Position numbers and translations under genes: made by a program. Positions 25,225 to 32,875 of a stretch of DNA of 64,000 bases are shown piece by piece (within the stretch, counting starts at the first letter, position 1; each line of letters starts with the position of its first letter). The DNA lies in IMG/VR virus record IMGVR_UViG_3300026484_000007, positions 186,001 to 250,000 of that record; one strand, given 5' to 3'. This stretch comes from a virus. The notes beneath the pieces were generated by a model. That model was not told the DNA's origin. It did not search any database and saw nothing but the letters and a program-made list of their open reading frames with translations.

Positions 25225-27525
25225 ATGAACGATATTTACGTAATTAAAAGAGATGGAAGAAAAGAAAAATTTCAATTAAGCAAAATAAGAAAACAGATTG
25301 AATTTGCATGCGCGCCTACTTCAGTAAGTCCTCTTGAAATCGAAAGTCTTTTAAAGATTGATCTTCATAAACCAGATTTAAAAACTTCAGACATTCAAGA
25401 AATCATTATTGGATCAATTGTAAAAAATATTAATATTGATAATAAAGAGTGGGATTTAATTGCTGGTAGAGCAGCGATGTTTGATCTTTATAGAAACGTT
25501 TATAAAGTTACAGGTTTTGATCCAAAAGATTGGAGAGAACATATTAAATGGCTTACTGAAAATAATAGATACAGAACTGATATTTTATCTAAATTAGAAA
25601 AAATGGAGAAAGAAAGAAAATTAGAATTCTTAGATGATCTTTTAGAGAACTTTGTAACTGGAAATTATGATTTTCAAATGGTGTACTCGCAAGTACAAGT
25701 TATTAAATCTAAGTATCTTTTAAAAAGCAAAAGAAAAATTATTGAATATCCAGTGTTGACTGATATAGTTAATAGTATTATTTTATGCGATGGAACTTAT
25801 GAAGATTTTAAAATTCTTTTTGAAATGATTCATAATCAATATATTTCATTAGCGACTCCATTTAAAGCTAATCTTAGAATTCCAAATGGAAGTGTTACAT
25901 CTTGTTTTATTGGAGAAAATATCGATAGTCTTGCGGGAATTGCTAAAGCTTGGAAAGATATGGCTAAGATATCTCAAGAAGGTGGAGGAATCGGTTGGGA
26001 CTTTTCAAAAATTAGACCAGGAGATTCTTATACTGATAACGTTCCTAAATCAAATACTATCAATAAATGGCTTAAGATAGTTAATGATATTATGGTTGCT
26101 GTTAATCAAAGAGGAATTAGACCAGGAGCTTTAACTCCAGCAATACCTTGGTGGCATTTAGATGTTTTTGATTTTATCGATATGAAATCAGAATTAAATG
26201 GAGATCTTAGAGAAAAATGTTTTGACCTTTTCCCTCAAGTAACTGTAGATAATTATTTTATTGATGCGGTACTTAACGACGAAGAAGTTTATTTATTCGA
26301 CCAAAAAGAATATAAAGATTTAACTTGCATCGATATTACTGAGTTAGTCGATGAAAAATTATATGAAACTCATAAACATGTTGAAAAATTAATCAATGAA
26401 AATAAACTTACTCATTATAAAAAGATTAAAGCTAGAGATCTTTGGAAAAAAATCTTATGGGTATGGGTTGAGATAGGTGATTTTTATATCGCTCATAAAG
26501 ACAATATTAATAAAGCAAATTACTTAAAAAATGATCCTCAAGGAGGGATTACAAAGAATGTTAATCTATGTTGTGAAAGTTATAGTCTTACAAAAGCACC
26601 TACTCAATGGGCTTCAAAATCAATTAATGATGGTGATAGAGAAATAACAATTGAAACGGATGGTAGATATCATGCTTGTAATCTTTGTAGTATCAATCTT
26701 ACAAATCTTGTAGATAAATCGGAAGAATTTATTAAATTAGTTTCTAAATACGCAGTAATTATTCTTGATAGAGGAATTGATTTAAGTACTTTCCCAGTTC
26801 TTGAAGCTGAATTAAATTCAAAAGAATTAAGAAACATAGGTATCGGATTTGTAGGTATGGCTGATTATATGGCTTATAATAATAAAATGTTTGACACTGA
26901 AGATGGTCAAAGATTTGCGGAAGCTTTAATCGAAAGATTCTCTTGGTACGTTCATAATACAAGCGTAGAATTAGCTAAAGAAAAAGGATCTTATCCATTA
27001 TTCAAACCAGAAAATTATTATAAAATTCTTGGGCATAAACCAGAAGAATTAGAAAATTTTAGTAAAGCAAATGGAAATAATTTCCCTTGGAGACAATTAC
27101 AACAAGATATTTTTGAACATGGAATTAGAAATTTTTATTTATTAAGTCCAGCACCAAACACATCAACTGCGATCTTAAATGGATCAACAGCGAGTTTCTT
27201 ACCAGTATATAATAAAGAAATGTATCAAACAATGAGCAATCAATCAGTTCCTATTATTCCTAAATTTATTAAAGAAAAATTCTGGTTGTATAAAACTAAA
27301 TTCGATTATATTCCAAAAGATATCATCAATTATACTAGAAGACTTCAAAGATGGATTGACGCAGGAATTTCATTAGAAATTAATATTAATCCAGCTCTTA
27401 CGAATATCAAAGAAATTTCAGATGCTATTCTAGATGGTTTTAAATCTGGAGAGCTTAAAGCAATATATTATTCATTGACAATTGATGGTAAAAAACAAGA
27501 AGGTTGTGTATCATGTGCGAATTAG
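25225..27525 (+). CDS. nrdA: Class Ia ribonucleoside-diphosphate reductase, large subunit
   Basis: This 766-residue enzyme reduces ribonucleotides to deoxyribonucleotides. The N-terminal 90 residues form an ATP-cone (YVIKRDGRKEKFQLSKI). The barrel shows the active-site Cys of GSVTSCFIG, the NLCCESYSL segment (Asn, Cys and Glu), the second redox Cys region CNLCSINLTN, and PAPNTSTAILNGSTASF that binds the phosphate. The C-terminal tail ends EGCVSCAN, the Cys pair that re-reduces the active site. The gene opens an operon with a membrane protein and the small subunit, giving the phage its own dNTP supply. Confidence 0.95.
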   Translation: MNDIYVIKRDGRKEKFQLSKIRKQIEFACAPTSVSPLEIESLLKIDLHKPDLKTSDIQEIIIGSIVKNINIDNKEWDLIAGRAAMFDLYRNVYKVTGFDPKDWREHIKWLTENNRYRTDILSKLEKMEKERKLEFLDDLLENFVTGNYDFQMVYSQVQVIKSKYLLKSKRKIIEYPVLTDIVNSIILCDGTYEDFKILFEMIHNQYISLATPFKANLRIPNGSVTSCFIGENIDSLAGIAKAWKDMAKISQEGGGIGWDFSKIRPGDSYTDNVPKSNTINKWLKIVNDIMVAVNQRGIRPGALTPAIPWWHLDVFDFIDMKSELNGDLREKCFDLFPQVTVDNYFIDAVLNDEEVYLFDQKEYKDLTCIDITELVDEKLYETHKHVEKLINENKLTHYKKIKARDLWKKILWVWVEIGDFYIAHKDNINKANYLKNDPQGGITKNVNLCCESYSLTKAPTQWASKSINDGDREITIETDGRYHACNLCSINLTNLVDKSEEFIKLVSKYAVIILDRGIDLSTFPVLEAELNSKELRNIGIGFVGMADYMAYNNKMFDTEDGQRFAEALIERFSWYVHNTSVELAKEKGSYPLFKPENYYKILGHKPEELENFSKANGNNFPWRQLQQDIFEHGIRNFYLLSPAPNTSTAILNGSTASFLPVYNKEMYQTMSNQSVPIIPKFIKEKFWLYKTKFDYIPKDIINYTRRLQRWIDAGISLEININPALTNIKEISDAILDGFKSGELKAIYYSLTIDGKKQEGCVSCAN

Positions 27526-27818
27526 ACCAAAATGCTAAAAATGAAATCTTAAAAGAAATAAGACAATTAAGGCAAAAATTTGAAGAGGATCTTAGAAATA
27601 AAAGATTCTCTTCGGATATACCAGAGAGATCTTTTGCAGATCAGTTTGAGCAAATTGTCCCACCATTAACATTTTTAATAGTGGTTTTATCTATATTGAT
27701 TTTATTCATTGGTGATGTATACAATAAACATCAATTAAATAAATTAATTATCGAAAAAAATTGTAGTCAATTTTTAAATAAGATGCATGAAATAAGAGAA
27801 ATGAAGGAGAAAAAATGA
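27513..27818 (+). CDS. Small membrane protein between nrdA and nrdB
   Basis: The first plausible start is the ATG at 27513, inside the last codons of nrdA, giving about 101 residues. A charged helix (EILKEIRQLRQKFEEDLRNK) is followed by one membrane segment (LTFLIVVLSILILFIGDVY) and a short cytoplasmic helix. It overlaps nrdB by 4 bp (ATGA), so it is translated with both reductase subunits. It could localise the reductase to the membrane or be an unrelated passenger; no family is recognised. Confidence 0.6.
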   Translation: MCELDQNAKNEILKEIRQLRQKFEEDLRNKRFSSDIPERSFADQFEQIVPPLTFLIVVLSILILFIGDVYNKHQLNKLIIEKNCSQFLNKMHEIREMKEKK

Positions 27819-28885
27819 GCCAAATATCAAATCAAGTAAATCATAATTGTAAAGTTAAAAAATTATTTAATCCAGATGTTCAGGATGAACACAAATTATA
27901 CGGAGGTTGTACGACAAATACATTAGATCTTGCTAACGTAAAATATCCAGTGTTCGTTGATTGGGTGGATAAACAATACGCAAATAACTGGTTACCTCAA
28001 AAAGTTGATATGACTGGGGATTATAGTCAATACTGGAATGATTTAACAGATGATGAAAGAGTTGCGTTTGATAATATTTTATCTTTCTTAATATTCTTAG
28101 ATAGTATTCAAACGAACAATCTTCCTAATATTGCAGATTATATTACATTACCTGAGGTTGTATATGCATTAGCAAGACAAACATATGACGAAGCAATACA
28201 TAGTCGTTCATATGGATTAATATTAAATTTTAATATTAAAGATAAAGCTAAAATAGAAGAAATTACTTATCTTTGGAGAAAAAATAAAATTCTTTTAGAA
28301 AGAAATAAAAAAATTGCAGAGATCTATCAAGACGCAAAAGATAATCATTCTGATCTTAATTTTATCAAAGGTCTTATAGGGAATTTTATGTTAGAAGGAA
28401 TTTATTTTTATAATGGATTTCAGTTCTTTCATAATCTTGCATCAAGAGGTCTTATGATTGGAACAGATACTCAAATCAGATATATCCAAAGAGATGAATT
28501 AGGACATTTAAAGCTTTTCGCTGATATTATTAAAATATCGCAAGAAGAAAATCCAGAAATTTGGACAGACGAAGTTAAAGAAATCGTTTACGATATGTTT
28601 AGAGATGCTGTAGATCTTGAAATTAAATTTAGTCAAGATGTTATTGGAGATAAAATTCTTGGAATGAGTTCACAAGCAATCGAAGATTACGCTTATTGGC
28701 TTGGGAATAAAAGACTTAAAGAAATTAAATTAAAACCAATTTTTCCAGAAAGAAAAAATCCTTATTCTCATTTAGAAAAAATTGCTTCTGTCGAAGATGA
28801 AAGTTCAAATAGAACTAATAACTTCGAAAGCACATCAATTACTTATAAATCTCCAGAAATTCTTGATGGATGGGATCAAATTTAA
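27815..28885 (+). CDS. nrdB: Class Ia ribonucleotide reductase, small (radical) subunit
   Basis: This 356-residue ferritin-like protein carries the di-iron and tyrosyl radical site: D96 (LDSIQTNNL), E126 and H129 (YDEAIHSRSY), radical Tyr probably Y133, then glutamates in MLEGIYFY and the E-x-x-H of RDELGHLKLF. It generates the radical used by the large subunit. Length and motif order match NrdB. The segment GKDTQ typical of some subclasses is absent. It overlaps the upstream membrane gene by 4 bp. Confidence 0.95.
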   Translation: MSQISNQVNHNCKVKKLFNPDVQDEHKLYGGCTTNTLDLANVKYPVFVDWVDKQYANNWLPQKVDMTGDYSQYWNDLTDDERVAFDNILSFLIFLDSIQTNNLPNIADYITLPEVVYALARQTYDEAIHSRSYGLILNFNIKDKAKIEEITYLWRKNKILLERNKKIAEIYQDAKDNHSDLNFIKGLIGNFMLEGIYFYNGFQFFHNLASRGLMIGTDTQIRYIQRDELGHLKLFADIIKISQEENPEIWTDEVKEIVYDMFRDAVDLEIKFSQDVIGDKILGMSSQAIEDYAYWLGNKRLKEIKLKPIFPERKNPYSHLEKIASVEDESSNRTNNFESTSITYKSPEILDGWDQI

Positions 28886-28907
28886 AACCGATTTAAAAAG
28901 GAATCAA

Positions 28908-29093
28908 ATGTTACTTAAAGAATGTAATGGTTGCAAATATCTAGCTCGATTGATCGGTATAGGTCAAGGAGTTAGATGTACAAATCCAGAAAATCAAATA
29001 ACTGGAATGGATGGATCAAAAGCGATAGTTATATCTCAGATAGAGAATTGTAATTATTATAAGCAACATAAAAAAGATAAGAAAGAATCTTAA
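28908..29093 (+). CDS. Small Cys-containing protein
   Basis: The ATG at 28908, with an AAAGGAA site, gives 61 residues: CNGCKYL near the start, then VRCTNPEN and ENCNYYK. Four Cys (C-x2-C plus two single Cys) could bind Zn or an Fe-S centre. The tail is Lys-rich. Last gene of the reductase operon, 22 bp after nrdB, so an electron-donor role is conceivable but there is no thioredoxin- or glutaredoxin-type CxxC fold. A GATC hairpin (29096-29112) follows the stop. Confidence 0.55.
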   Translation: MLLKECNGCKYLARLIGIGQGVRCTNPENQITGMDGSKAIVISQIENCNYYKQHKKDKKES

Positions 29094-29095
29094 AA

Positions 29096-29140
29096 GGATC
29101 TTAAAAAGATCCAATTGAAATATTTTTTTTGAAATTTAAG
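29096..29140 (+). terminator. GATC hairpin and T-run after the reductase operon
   Basis: GGATCTT-AAA-AAGATCC is followed 14 bp later by a run of eight T. The distance is long for a classical terminator, so this is a weak call. Confidence 0.4.
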
Positions 29141-29160
29141 ATTTTCTTTAACTTTCTTTA

Positions 29161-29570
29161 TCAGGCGATAAAAATCGAATAATCCCGCCTGACTGGAGCG
29201 AAATACCAGTCACAAAATTATTTTACATGGGTTAAAATAAGGAGATCGCACTGAAGATGCGCTTTTATAATTACACCAAAAACGAAGGTTCGATTCCTTC
29301 CTTTCCCAACATAATAGGGAAAGTAGCCAAGAGGTAAGGCATTGGTTCCAAAATATAAATATATAACAATCGAACGAAAAGTTCAAAGTAAAAAATTTAA
29401 AATTTAATGCTTAAATACTAACTACTAAAAATTAACCTTCAAAATTTAAAATAAAAAGCTTTTTAAAATCTTGGAGGAAGTTTTAAGTGGCGAGGATTAG
29501 CCCGATTTTTGATCCAAGCTGCTTGATAGAGAAAGACTTCAAAACCCTCGCATAGTGCGAGGGTTTTTTT
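29161..29570 (+). ncRNA. Structured noncoding RNA region enclosing a permuted tRNA-like core
   Basis: About 410 bp without a credible gene hold many stems. Upstream of the tRNA-like core: AGGCG/CGCCT (29163-29190), GACTGG/CCAGTC (29191-29211) and CGCA/TGCG (29247-29261). Downstream: CTTGGA/TCCAAG (29470-29518) interleaved with GAAGT/ACTTC (29477-29540), a pseudoknot. A long-range pairing joins the first hairpin loop (ATCG and TAATCC, 29174-29185) with GGATTA and CGAT (29494-29506). The unit ends in a strong GC terminator. The two flanks thus appear to fold together around the core, as a split intron or ribozyme would; no known ribozyme core was identified. Confidence 0.55.
29275..29346 (+). 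tRNA. Circularly permuted tRNA-like gene (3' half precedes 5' half)
   Basis: In order: ACCAA (29275-29279, 3' anticodon stem), AAAC variable loop, T-arm GAAGG-TTCGATT-CCTTC (29284-29300), CTTTCCC (29301-29307) and discriminator A. An 8-base linker ACATAATA follows, then GGGAAAG (29317-29323), TA, D-arm GCC-AAGAGGTAA-GGC (29326-29340), A and TTGGT (29342-29346). The acceptor pairs perfectly over 7 bp and the anticodon stem over 5 bp, but the halves are swapped. The D-arm looks like glutamine tRNAs. The anticodon loop is split between the flanks (ATTAC before, TCCAAAA after), so identity cannot be read. CCA is not encoded. Confidence 0.65.
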
Positions 29571-29582
29571 GTCGTTAGAAAA
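29541..29582 (+). terminator. GC-rich terminator with GTCGTTAG box
   Basis: CCCTCGCA-TAG-TGCGAGGG, flanked by AAAA and seven T, then GTCGTTAGAAAAAATT. It ends the structured RNA. Confidence 0.9.
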
Positions 29583-29615
29583 AATTAGATAAAATTAGAA
29601 AAATAAAAAAATTTT

Positions 29616-29747
29616 GTAAATAAAATCTATGGGGAGCAATGCTCCCCATAGGGGGACTTTGTCCCCCTTGGAGGAGTGGAGACTTTTCGTCTCCACTCCT
29701 CTCTTTCTGCTATTTATATATCAATTAAAACTAAAGCAGTTCTAAAA
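29616..29747 (+). repeat. GC-rich multi-hairpin module, copy 1
   Basis: After GTAAATAAAATCTAT come the palindrome GGGGAGC-AAT-GCTCCCC, the hairpin GGGGGAC-TTT-GTCCCCC and a third stem GGAGTGGAGAC/GTCTCCACTCC. CTCTTTCTGCTATTTATATA and AGCAGTTCTAAAA complete the module. It is strikingly GC-rich against its surroundings. The last part is the promoter-like core found at several sites. Confidence 0.85.
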
Positions 29748-29765
29748 AATCTCCGTAAATAAAAT

Positions 29766-29965
29766 TACAAATAAAATCTATGGGGAGCATTGCTCCCCAT
29801 AGGGGGACTTTGTCCCCCACTCACTGGGGTGGTTGCCCACATTGGCAACGGGAGCAATCCCGCTCATTTGAGCGGGGCCCGACCACCCCGGAGGACTCAC
29901 CTCCTTTCTTGGAGTCCTCCTTTTTTGCTAATTAAATATCTGATAAAACTAAAGCAGTTCTAAAA
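29766..29965 (+). repeat. GC-rich multi-hairpin module, copy 2 (extended)
   Basis: The first two hairpins are those of copy 1, with CAT in place of AAT in the first loop. The middle differs: GGGGTGGT pairs with ACCACCCC around inner stems GTTGCC-type and CCCGCTC/GAGCGGG, followed by GGAGGACTC/GAGTCCTCC. It ends with ATATCTGATAAAACTAAAGC and AGTTCTAAAA, 80 bp before the gene at 30045. Confidence 0.85.
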
Positions 29966-30044
29966 AATCTTTATAAATAAATTTAAAAAATCTTTTCTAA
30001 AACAATATATAAATTATCAATTAAAATATATAAGGAGATTAATT

Positions 30045-30329
30045 ATGGCAACTGCTTTTCATAAAGATTACAATGCAGAATACGTAATCGGTGATGACGT
30101 TGTAAATTCTGAAGAAGTAAAAAATACTCAGCCAACTGTATTATCTAAAATTATAGATGGAAAACCAGCTGATGTTAATACCGAAACTAAAGATATGCTA
30201 ACCGAAGAAACTGTATGGTTTAGAAATGACAGAATCAGACAAACTCTTCAAGATCAATACACTGAAGTTTCTAGACAAACTTTTGAAATTGATCAATTTG
30301 AAACTACTGATTTACCAGGAAATCCATAA
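30045..30329 (+). CDS. Small acidic hypothetical protein
   Basis: This 94-residue gene has a strong AAGGAG site and stands alone between hairpin modules 2 and 3. The product is hydrophilic and acidic (YVIGDDVVNSEEVKN) with no cysteine and no membrane segment, and ends FETTDLPGNP. I do not recognise it. Its own promoter-like core and terminator make it a monocistronic unit, which suggests high or separately timed expression. Confidence 0.6.
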   Translation: MATAFHKDYNAEYVIGDDVVNSEEVKNTQPTVLSKIIDGKPADVNTETKDMLTEETVWFRNDRIRQTLQDQYTEVSRQTFEIDQFETTDLPGNP

Positions 30330-30365
30330 GCAAATATTGCGATGCATGGCGCTAATGGATAACTC

Positions 30366-30432
30366 GTATATATATCTCATAAAACTCCGGAGTTCTAAAA
30401 TAGAGCTCTGGAGTTTTTTTGTCGTTAGAAAA
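30366..30432 (+). terminator. Terminator with an embedded AGTTCTAAAA core and GTCGTTAG box
   Basis: AACTCCGGAG pairs over 10 bp with CTCTGGAGTT around a loop containing TTCTAAAA, then seven T and GTCGTTAGAAAAAATT. Upstream is TATATATATCTCATAAAAC, so a promoter-like core and a terminator are merged here. Confidence 0.75.
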
Positions 30433-30466
30433 AATTAGAAAAAATTAGAAAAAATAAAAAAATTTG

Positions 30467-30597
30467 CAAATAAAATCTATGGGGAGCAATGCTCCCCATA
30501 GGGGGACTTTGTCCCCCTTGGAGGAGTGGGGAATTTTCATCTCCACTCCTCTCTTTCTGCTATTTATATATCTAATAAAACTAAAGTAGTTCTAAAA
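30467..30597 (+). repeat. GC-rich multi-hairpin module, copy 3
   Basis: Nearly identical to copy 1 (29616-29747): same GGGGAGC-AAT-GCTCCCC and GGGGGAC-TTT-GTCCCCC hairpins, a slightly diverged third stem, and the same TATTTATATATC to AGTTCTAAAA end. The preceding terminator tail and A/T-rich spacer also match those before copy 1, so the direct repeat is about 180 bp and brackets the segment with the gene at 30045. The next 47 bp hold nothing I recognise. Confidence 0.85.
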
Positions 30598-30644
30598 ATA
30601 ATTAAAAATTAATGCGAAAAAAAGAGACAGAAGCGTCAGTAGGC

Positions 30645-31265
30645 TTAAGCCTCCGATTGATGCTTTTTAAGCAATTTATCGAAGGCTTTCAGATACCTAC
30701 TAATCTTGACAATATACACAATTGTCGCCCCTGAAATTATCCCGAATAGGAGTATAACTCCATTGTCGGGCAACTTCAGGTATGAATAGCCCATTAATAA
30801 TAGGGCCACAACCAATTGCACTCTCGAGCGCGCTTTATTCACGTCACTCGAAAACGTCTCCGCCTCTTCTGAATTCAGCAAGACGTTCGTCAAAACTGAA
30901 TTCATGTTCGCCTGAACGGCGAACAACAATACATACAGCGGAAAGATCAATACGACGATCTTTGCCGCTAATACTCTATCTATCTCCGGATGGAGATAGA
31001 ATAGGTACACTAGAATGCAGAAATACGCTACATCTAGTGTGCTTAATAACACGAAGCTCGCAAAGTAGCTAATTTTGTGTGTTAGCCACTTATTGAACTC
31101 CATCATTGTAGCGCTCATTAGACTAATGAACGCGATAAACCCAACCGAGAACTCACCATAAAGGTGAGACTCAAATGGTTGAATTATTTGGAAAGCTAAG
31201 CTTCCCAGAATAACTATCTTTATTCTTAATGTTAAGAATAAAGACTTCAATACTTCCATCTTCAT
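30645..31265 (-). CDS. Leftward polytopic membrane protein of foreign composition
   Basis: This 206-residue gene is the only leftward gene between 2496 and the right edge. It has an AAGGAG site 5 bp before its ATG at 31265. Five or so hydrophobic helices are evident (about 14-30, 37-55, 65-88, 100-118, 150-180), with the helices joined by short charged loops and a basic C-terminus (SRYLKAFDKLLKKHQ). GC content is visibly much higher than in neighbours, and codons such as CTC, GCG and CGC are frequent, which suggests recent transfer. Family unknown; cargo such as an exclusion or host-interaction protein is conceivable. Confidence 0.7.
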   Translation of the reverse strand: MKMEVLKSLFLTLRIKIVILGSLAFQIIQPFESHLYGEFSVGFIAFISLMSATMMEFNKWLTHKISYFASFVLLSTLDVAYFCILVYLFYLHPEIDRVLAAKIVVLIFPLYVLLFAVQANMNSVLTNVLLNSEEAETFSSDVNKARSRVQLVVALLLMGYSYLKLPDNGVILLFGIISGATIVYIVKISRYLKAFDKLLKKHQSEA

Positions 31266-31294
31266 CTTTTCTCCTTTGATTTTTTTGCTATTTT

Positions 31295-31326
31295 AGATAT
31301 CTCATAAGCCTTTACCAGTTCTAAAA
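31295..31326 (+). promoter_or_regulatory. Promoter-like core before the beta' N gene
   Basis: AGATATCTCATAAGCC followed by TTTACC and AGTTCTAAAA, about 100 bp upstream of the ATG at 31427. It aligns with the cores at 29715-29747, 29936-29965 and 30565-30597 (ATATCT, a spacer of about 15, AGTTCTAAAA). Confidence 0.5.
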
Positions 31327-31426
31327 AAAACTTCGATTTTCTTAACAAAGATTTTCTTAACAAACGAAGAAAATTCATAAGAATAAAATACAAATAAATA
31401 CAAAAATATTTAATTAAGGAGTATTA

Positions 31427-32875
31427 ATGGGTTTTGATTTACTCGATATAAATAAATTTATTAAAGAAAAGGATGCTAAAGAAGTAACATCCGAAAAAAC
31501 ATTTTTATTTACAAAAGGCGATTTTATTCCAGATCCAAATGGTTTATATAGTCCACAGATCTTCGAAGGAACTGGTATTAAAGGACAACGGGATAAATAC
31601 GGATACATATCTTTAAAAAATACAATTATGCATCCATTAATTTATAAGAATCTAAAAAAGATTGCTACAATTTTTTATTATGTAGCAACTTCTGAAAAAC
31701 ACGTTGAAATTATTGATGGTGAACTTATAGAAACACCACCAGAAAACGGTGGTAAAACTGGATTAGACTTTCTAATAAATAATTGGAAAAAAATTAATTT
31801 AGATAAATACAAGAAAGAAACGAATGAATTCTTTATTGAGTTTCTAAAGAAAGTTCAAGAAAAATTAATTTTTATTAATAAACTTCCAGTTATTCCAGTA
31901 CTTTATCGACCTTATACTTTTGAACACGGACGAGTAATTGAAGATGAAATTACTGAAAAGTATAAAAAAATTTTATTAGAATACAAAAAAACTATGGGAG
32001 GTCTTTCCGGTCAGCCTTTGAATTCGTTGAATTCTAAAAATTTAACTGCGTCTGAAGATGCAGTTAGTTTAACTGGAAGAAGATCTACTATATCTAACAT
32101 TGATAACCCATTAGGTATTTCTGATGATAATGGATTAGAATTATTAAATTCATTTATTCAGAATAATGTAAATTCTTCAGAAAAAGTTCAAAAATACGTT
32201 CAGGATCTATATGATTATTTTATTTCTAAATTAGAGAAAAAAGAAGGTTTCTTTAGAAGTAATTTAGTAGGTAAAAGATTAGATAATGTATCAAGATTAG
32301 TTGCTAATGCTCGTCCAGATATACCAGTAGATTGCGTAGGTATTCCTTGGCATGTATTAATTAATATTTTTGATTATTACGTATTAGCTGAGTTAGAGCA
32401 TAATAAAGATGTCGCTGAAAAACTTGGTCTTGCTGACATTAGTACAGTAGACTTTGGAAAACACATCTATTATATCTATAAAAACTGTGATATTTATTGC
32501 AAGTCGTTTCCTGAAAGACAACAGATATGGATAGAATTACTTACAGAAATCTTTGATAAACATGATTATCTTAGAGTAGTATTTAAACGGGATCCAGGTT
32601 GGTCAGCGAATTCATTCTGGTCAGTAAAACCATTAATCTTAAAAGGATGTTCGTATTACATTGTTGTAAATTCATTTTATTACAAACCACTTGGTGGAGA
32701 TAGTTTTAATACTAATATTCTAATTAAAGAATCTACTCAAAAATCTATTACTAAAGATTTAATTTTATCAAAGGATCCAAAAAAGATCCAAAAAAGATAT
32801 ACGTTAGAATTTCCAGTAGCTAATGAAGCAAAAACATTAAAAAATTATTACGAAAAAAATAAAAAGGAGAAATAA
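31427..32875 (+). CDS. RNA polymerase beta' subunit, N-terminal fragment
   Basis: This 482-residue protein follows the first third of bacterial beta'. GLYSPQIFEG and KYGYISL with MHPLIYKN fit the zipper region; FFRSNLVGKRLDNVSRLVAN fits the G-K-R-x-D-x-S-x-R core segment; IPWHVLINIFDYYV follows it. KRDPGWSANSFW then VKPLILKGCSYYIV correspond to the R-x-P-x-LH and F-x-P-x-L-x-x-G segments. At the place of the NADFDGD loop the protein reads YKPLGGDSFN (G423-G424-D425), lacking two of three metal-binding Asp. The gene at 16965 has a much better catalytic loop. An AAGGAG site sets the start. Confidence 0.8.
   Translation: MGFDLLDINKFIKEKDAKEVTSEKTFLFTKGDFIPDPNGLYSPQIFEGTGIKGQRDKYGYISLKNTIMHPLIYKNLKKIATIFYYVATSEKHVEIIDGELIETPPENGGKTGLDFLINNWKKINLDKYKKETNEFFIEFLKKVQEKLIFINKLPVIPVLYRPYTFEHGRVIEDEITEKYKKILLEYKKTMGGLSGQPLNSLNSKNLTASEDAVSLTGRRSTISNIDNPLGISDDNGLELLNSFIQNNVNSSEKVQKYVQDLYDYFISKLEKKEGFFRSNLVGKRLDNVSRLVANARPDIPVDCVGIPWHVLINIFDYYVLAELEHNKDVAEKLGLADISTVDFGKHIYYIYKNCDIYCKSFPERQQIWIELLTEIFDKHDYLRVVFKRDPGWSANSFWSVKPLILKGCSYYIVVNSFYYKPLGGDSFNTNILIKESTQKSITKDLILSKDPKKIQKRYTLEFPVANEAKTLKNYYEKNKKEK
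32773..32793. repeat. GATC hairpin inside the beta' N gene
   Basis: GGATCCAAAAAAGATCC near the 3' end encodes SKDPKKIQK, a linker beyond the conserved polymerase sequence. Confidence 0.75.

Noticed and set aside
29161-29570. A permuted tmRNA
   Set aside because: The acceptor halves are in permuted order as in two-piece tmRNA, but the D-arm is a full canonical tRNA D-arm, the 5' end lacks the tmRNA signature, and no tag frame ending in the usual Ala residues was found.
29161-29570. A definite group I intron
   Set aside because: Flank pairing is suggestive, but I could not place the P7 core or a proper P1 pairing, nor a terminal G next to the 3' half at a sensible loop length, so no intron class is claimed.
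30226-30438. A second small gene overlapping the one at 30045
   Set aside because: It runs through the terminator in another frame, has no ribosome site, and the upstream frame has a strong one.
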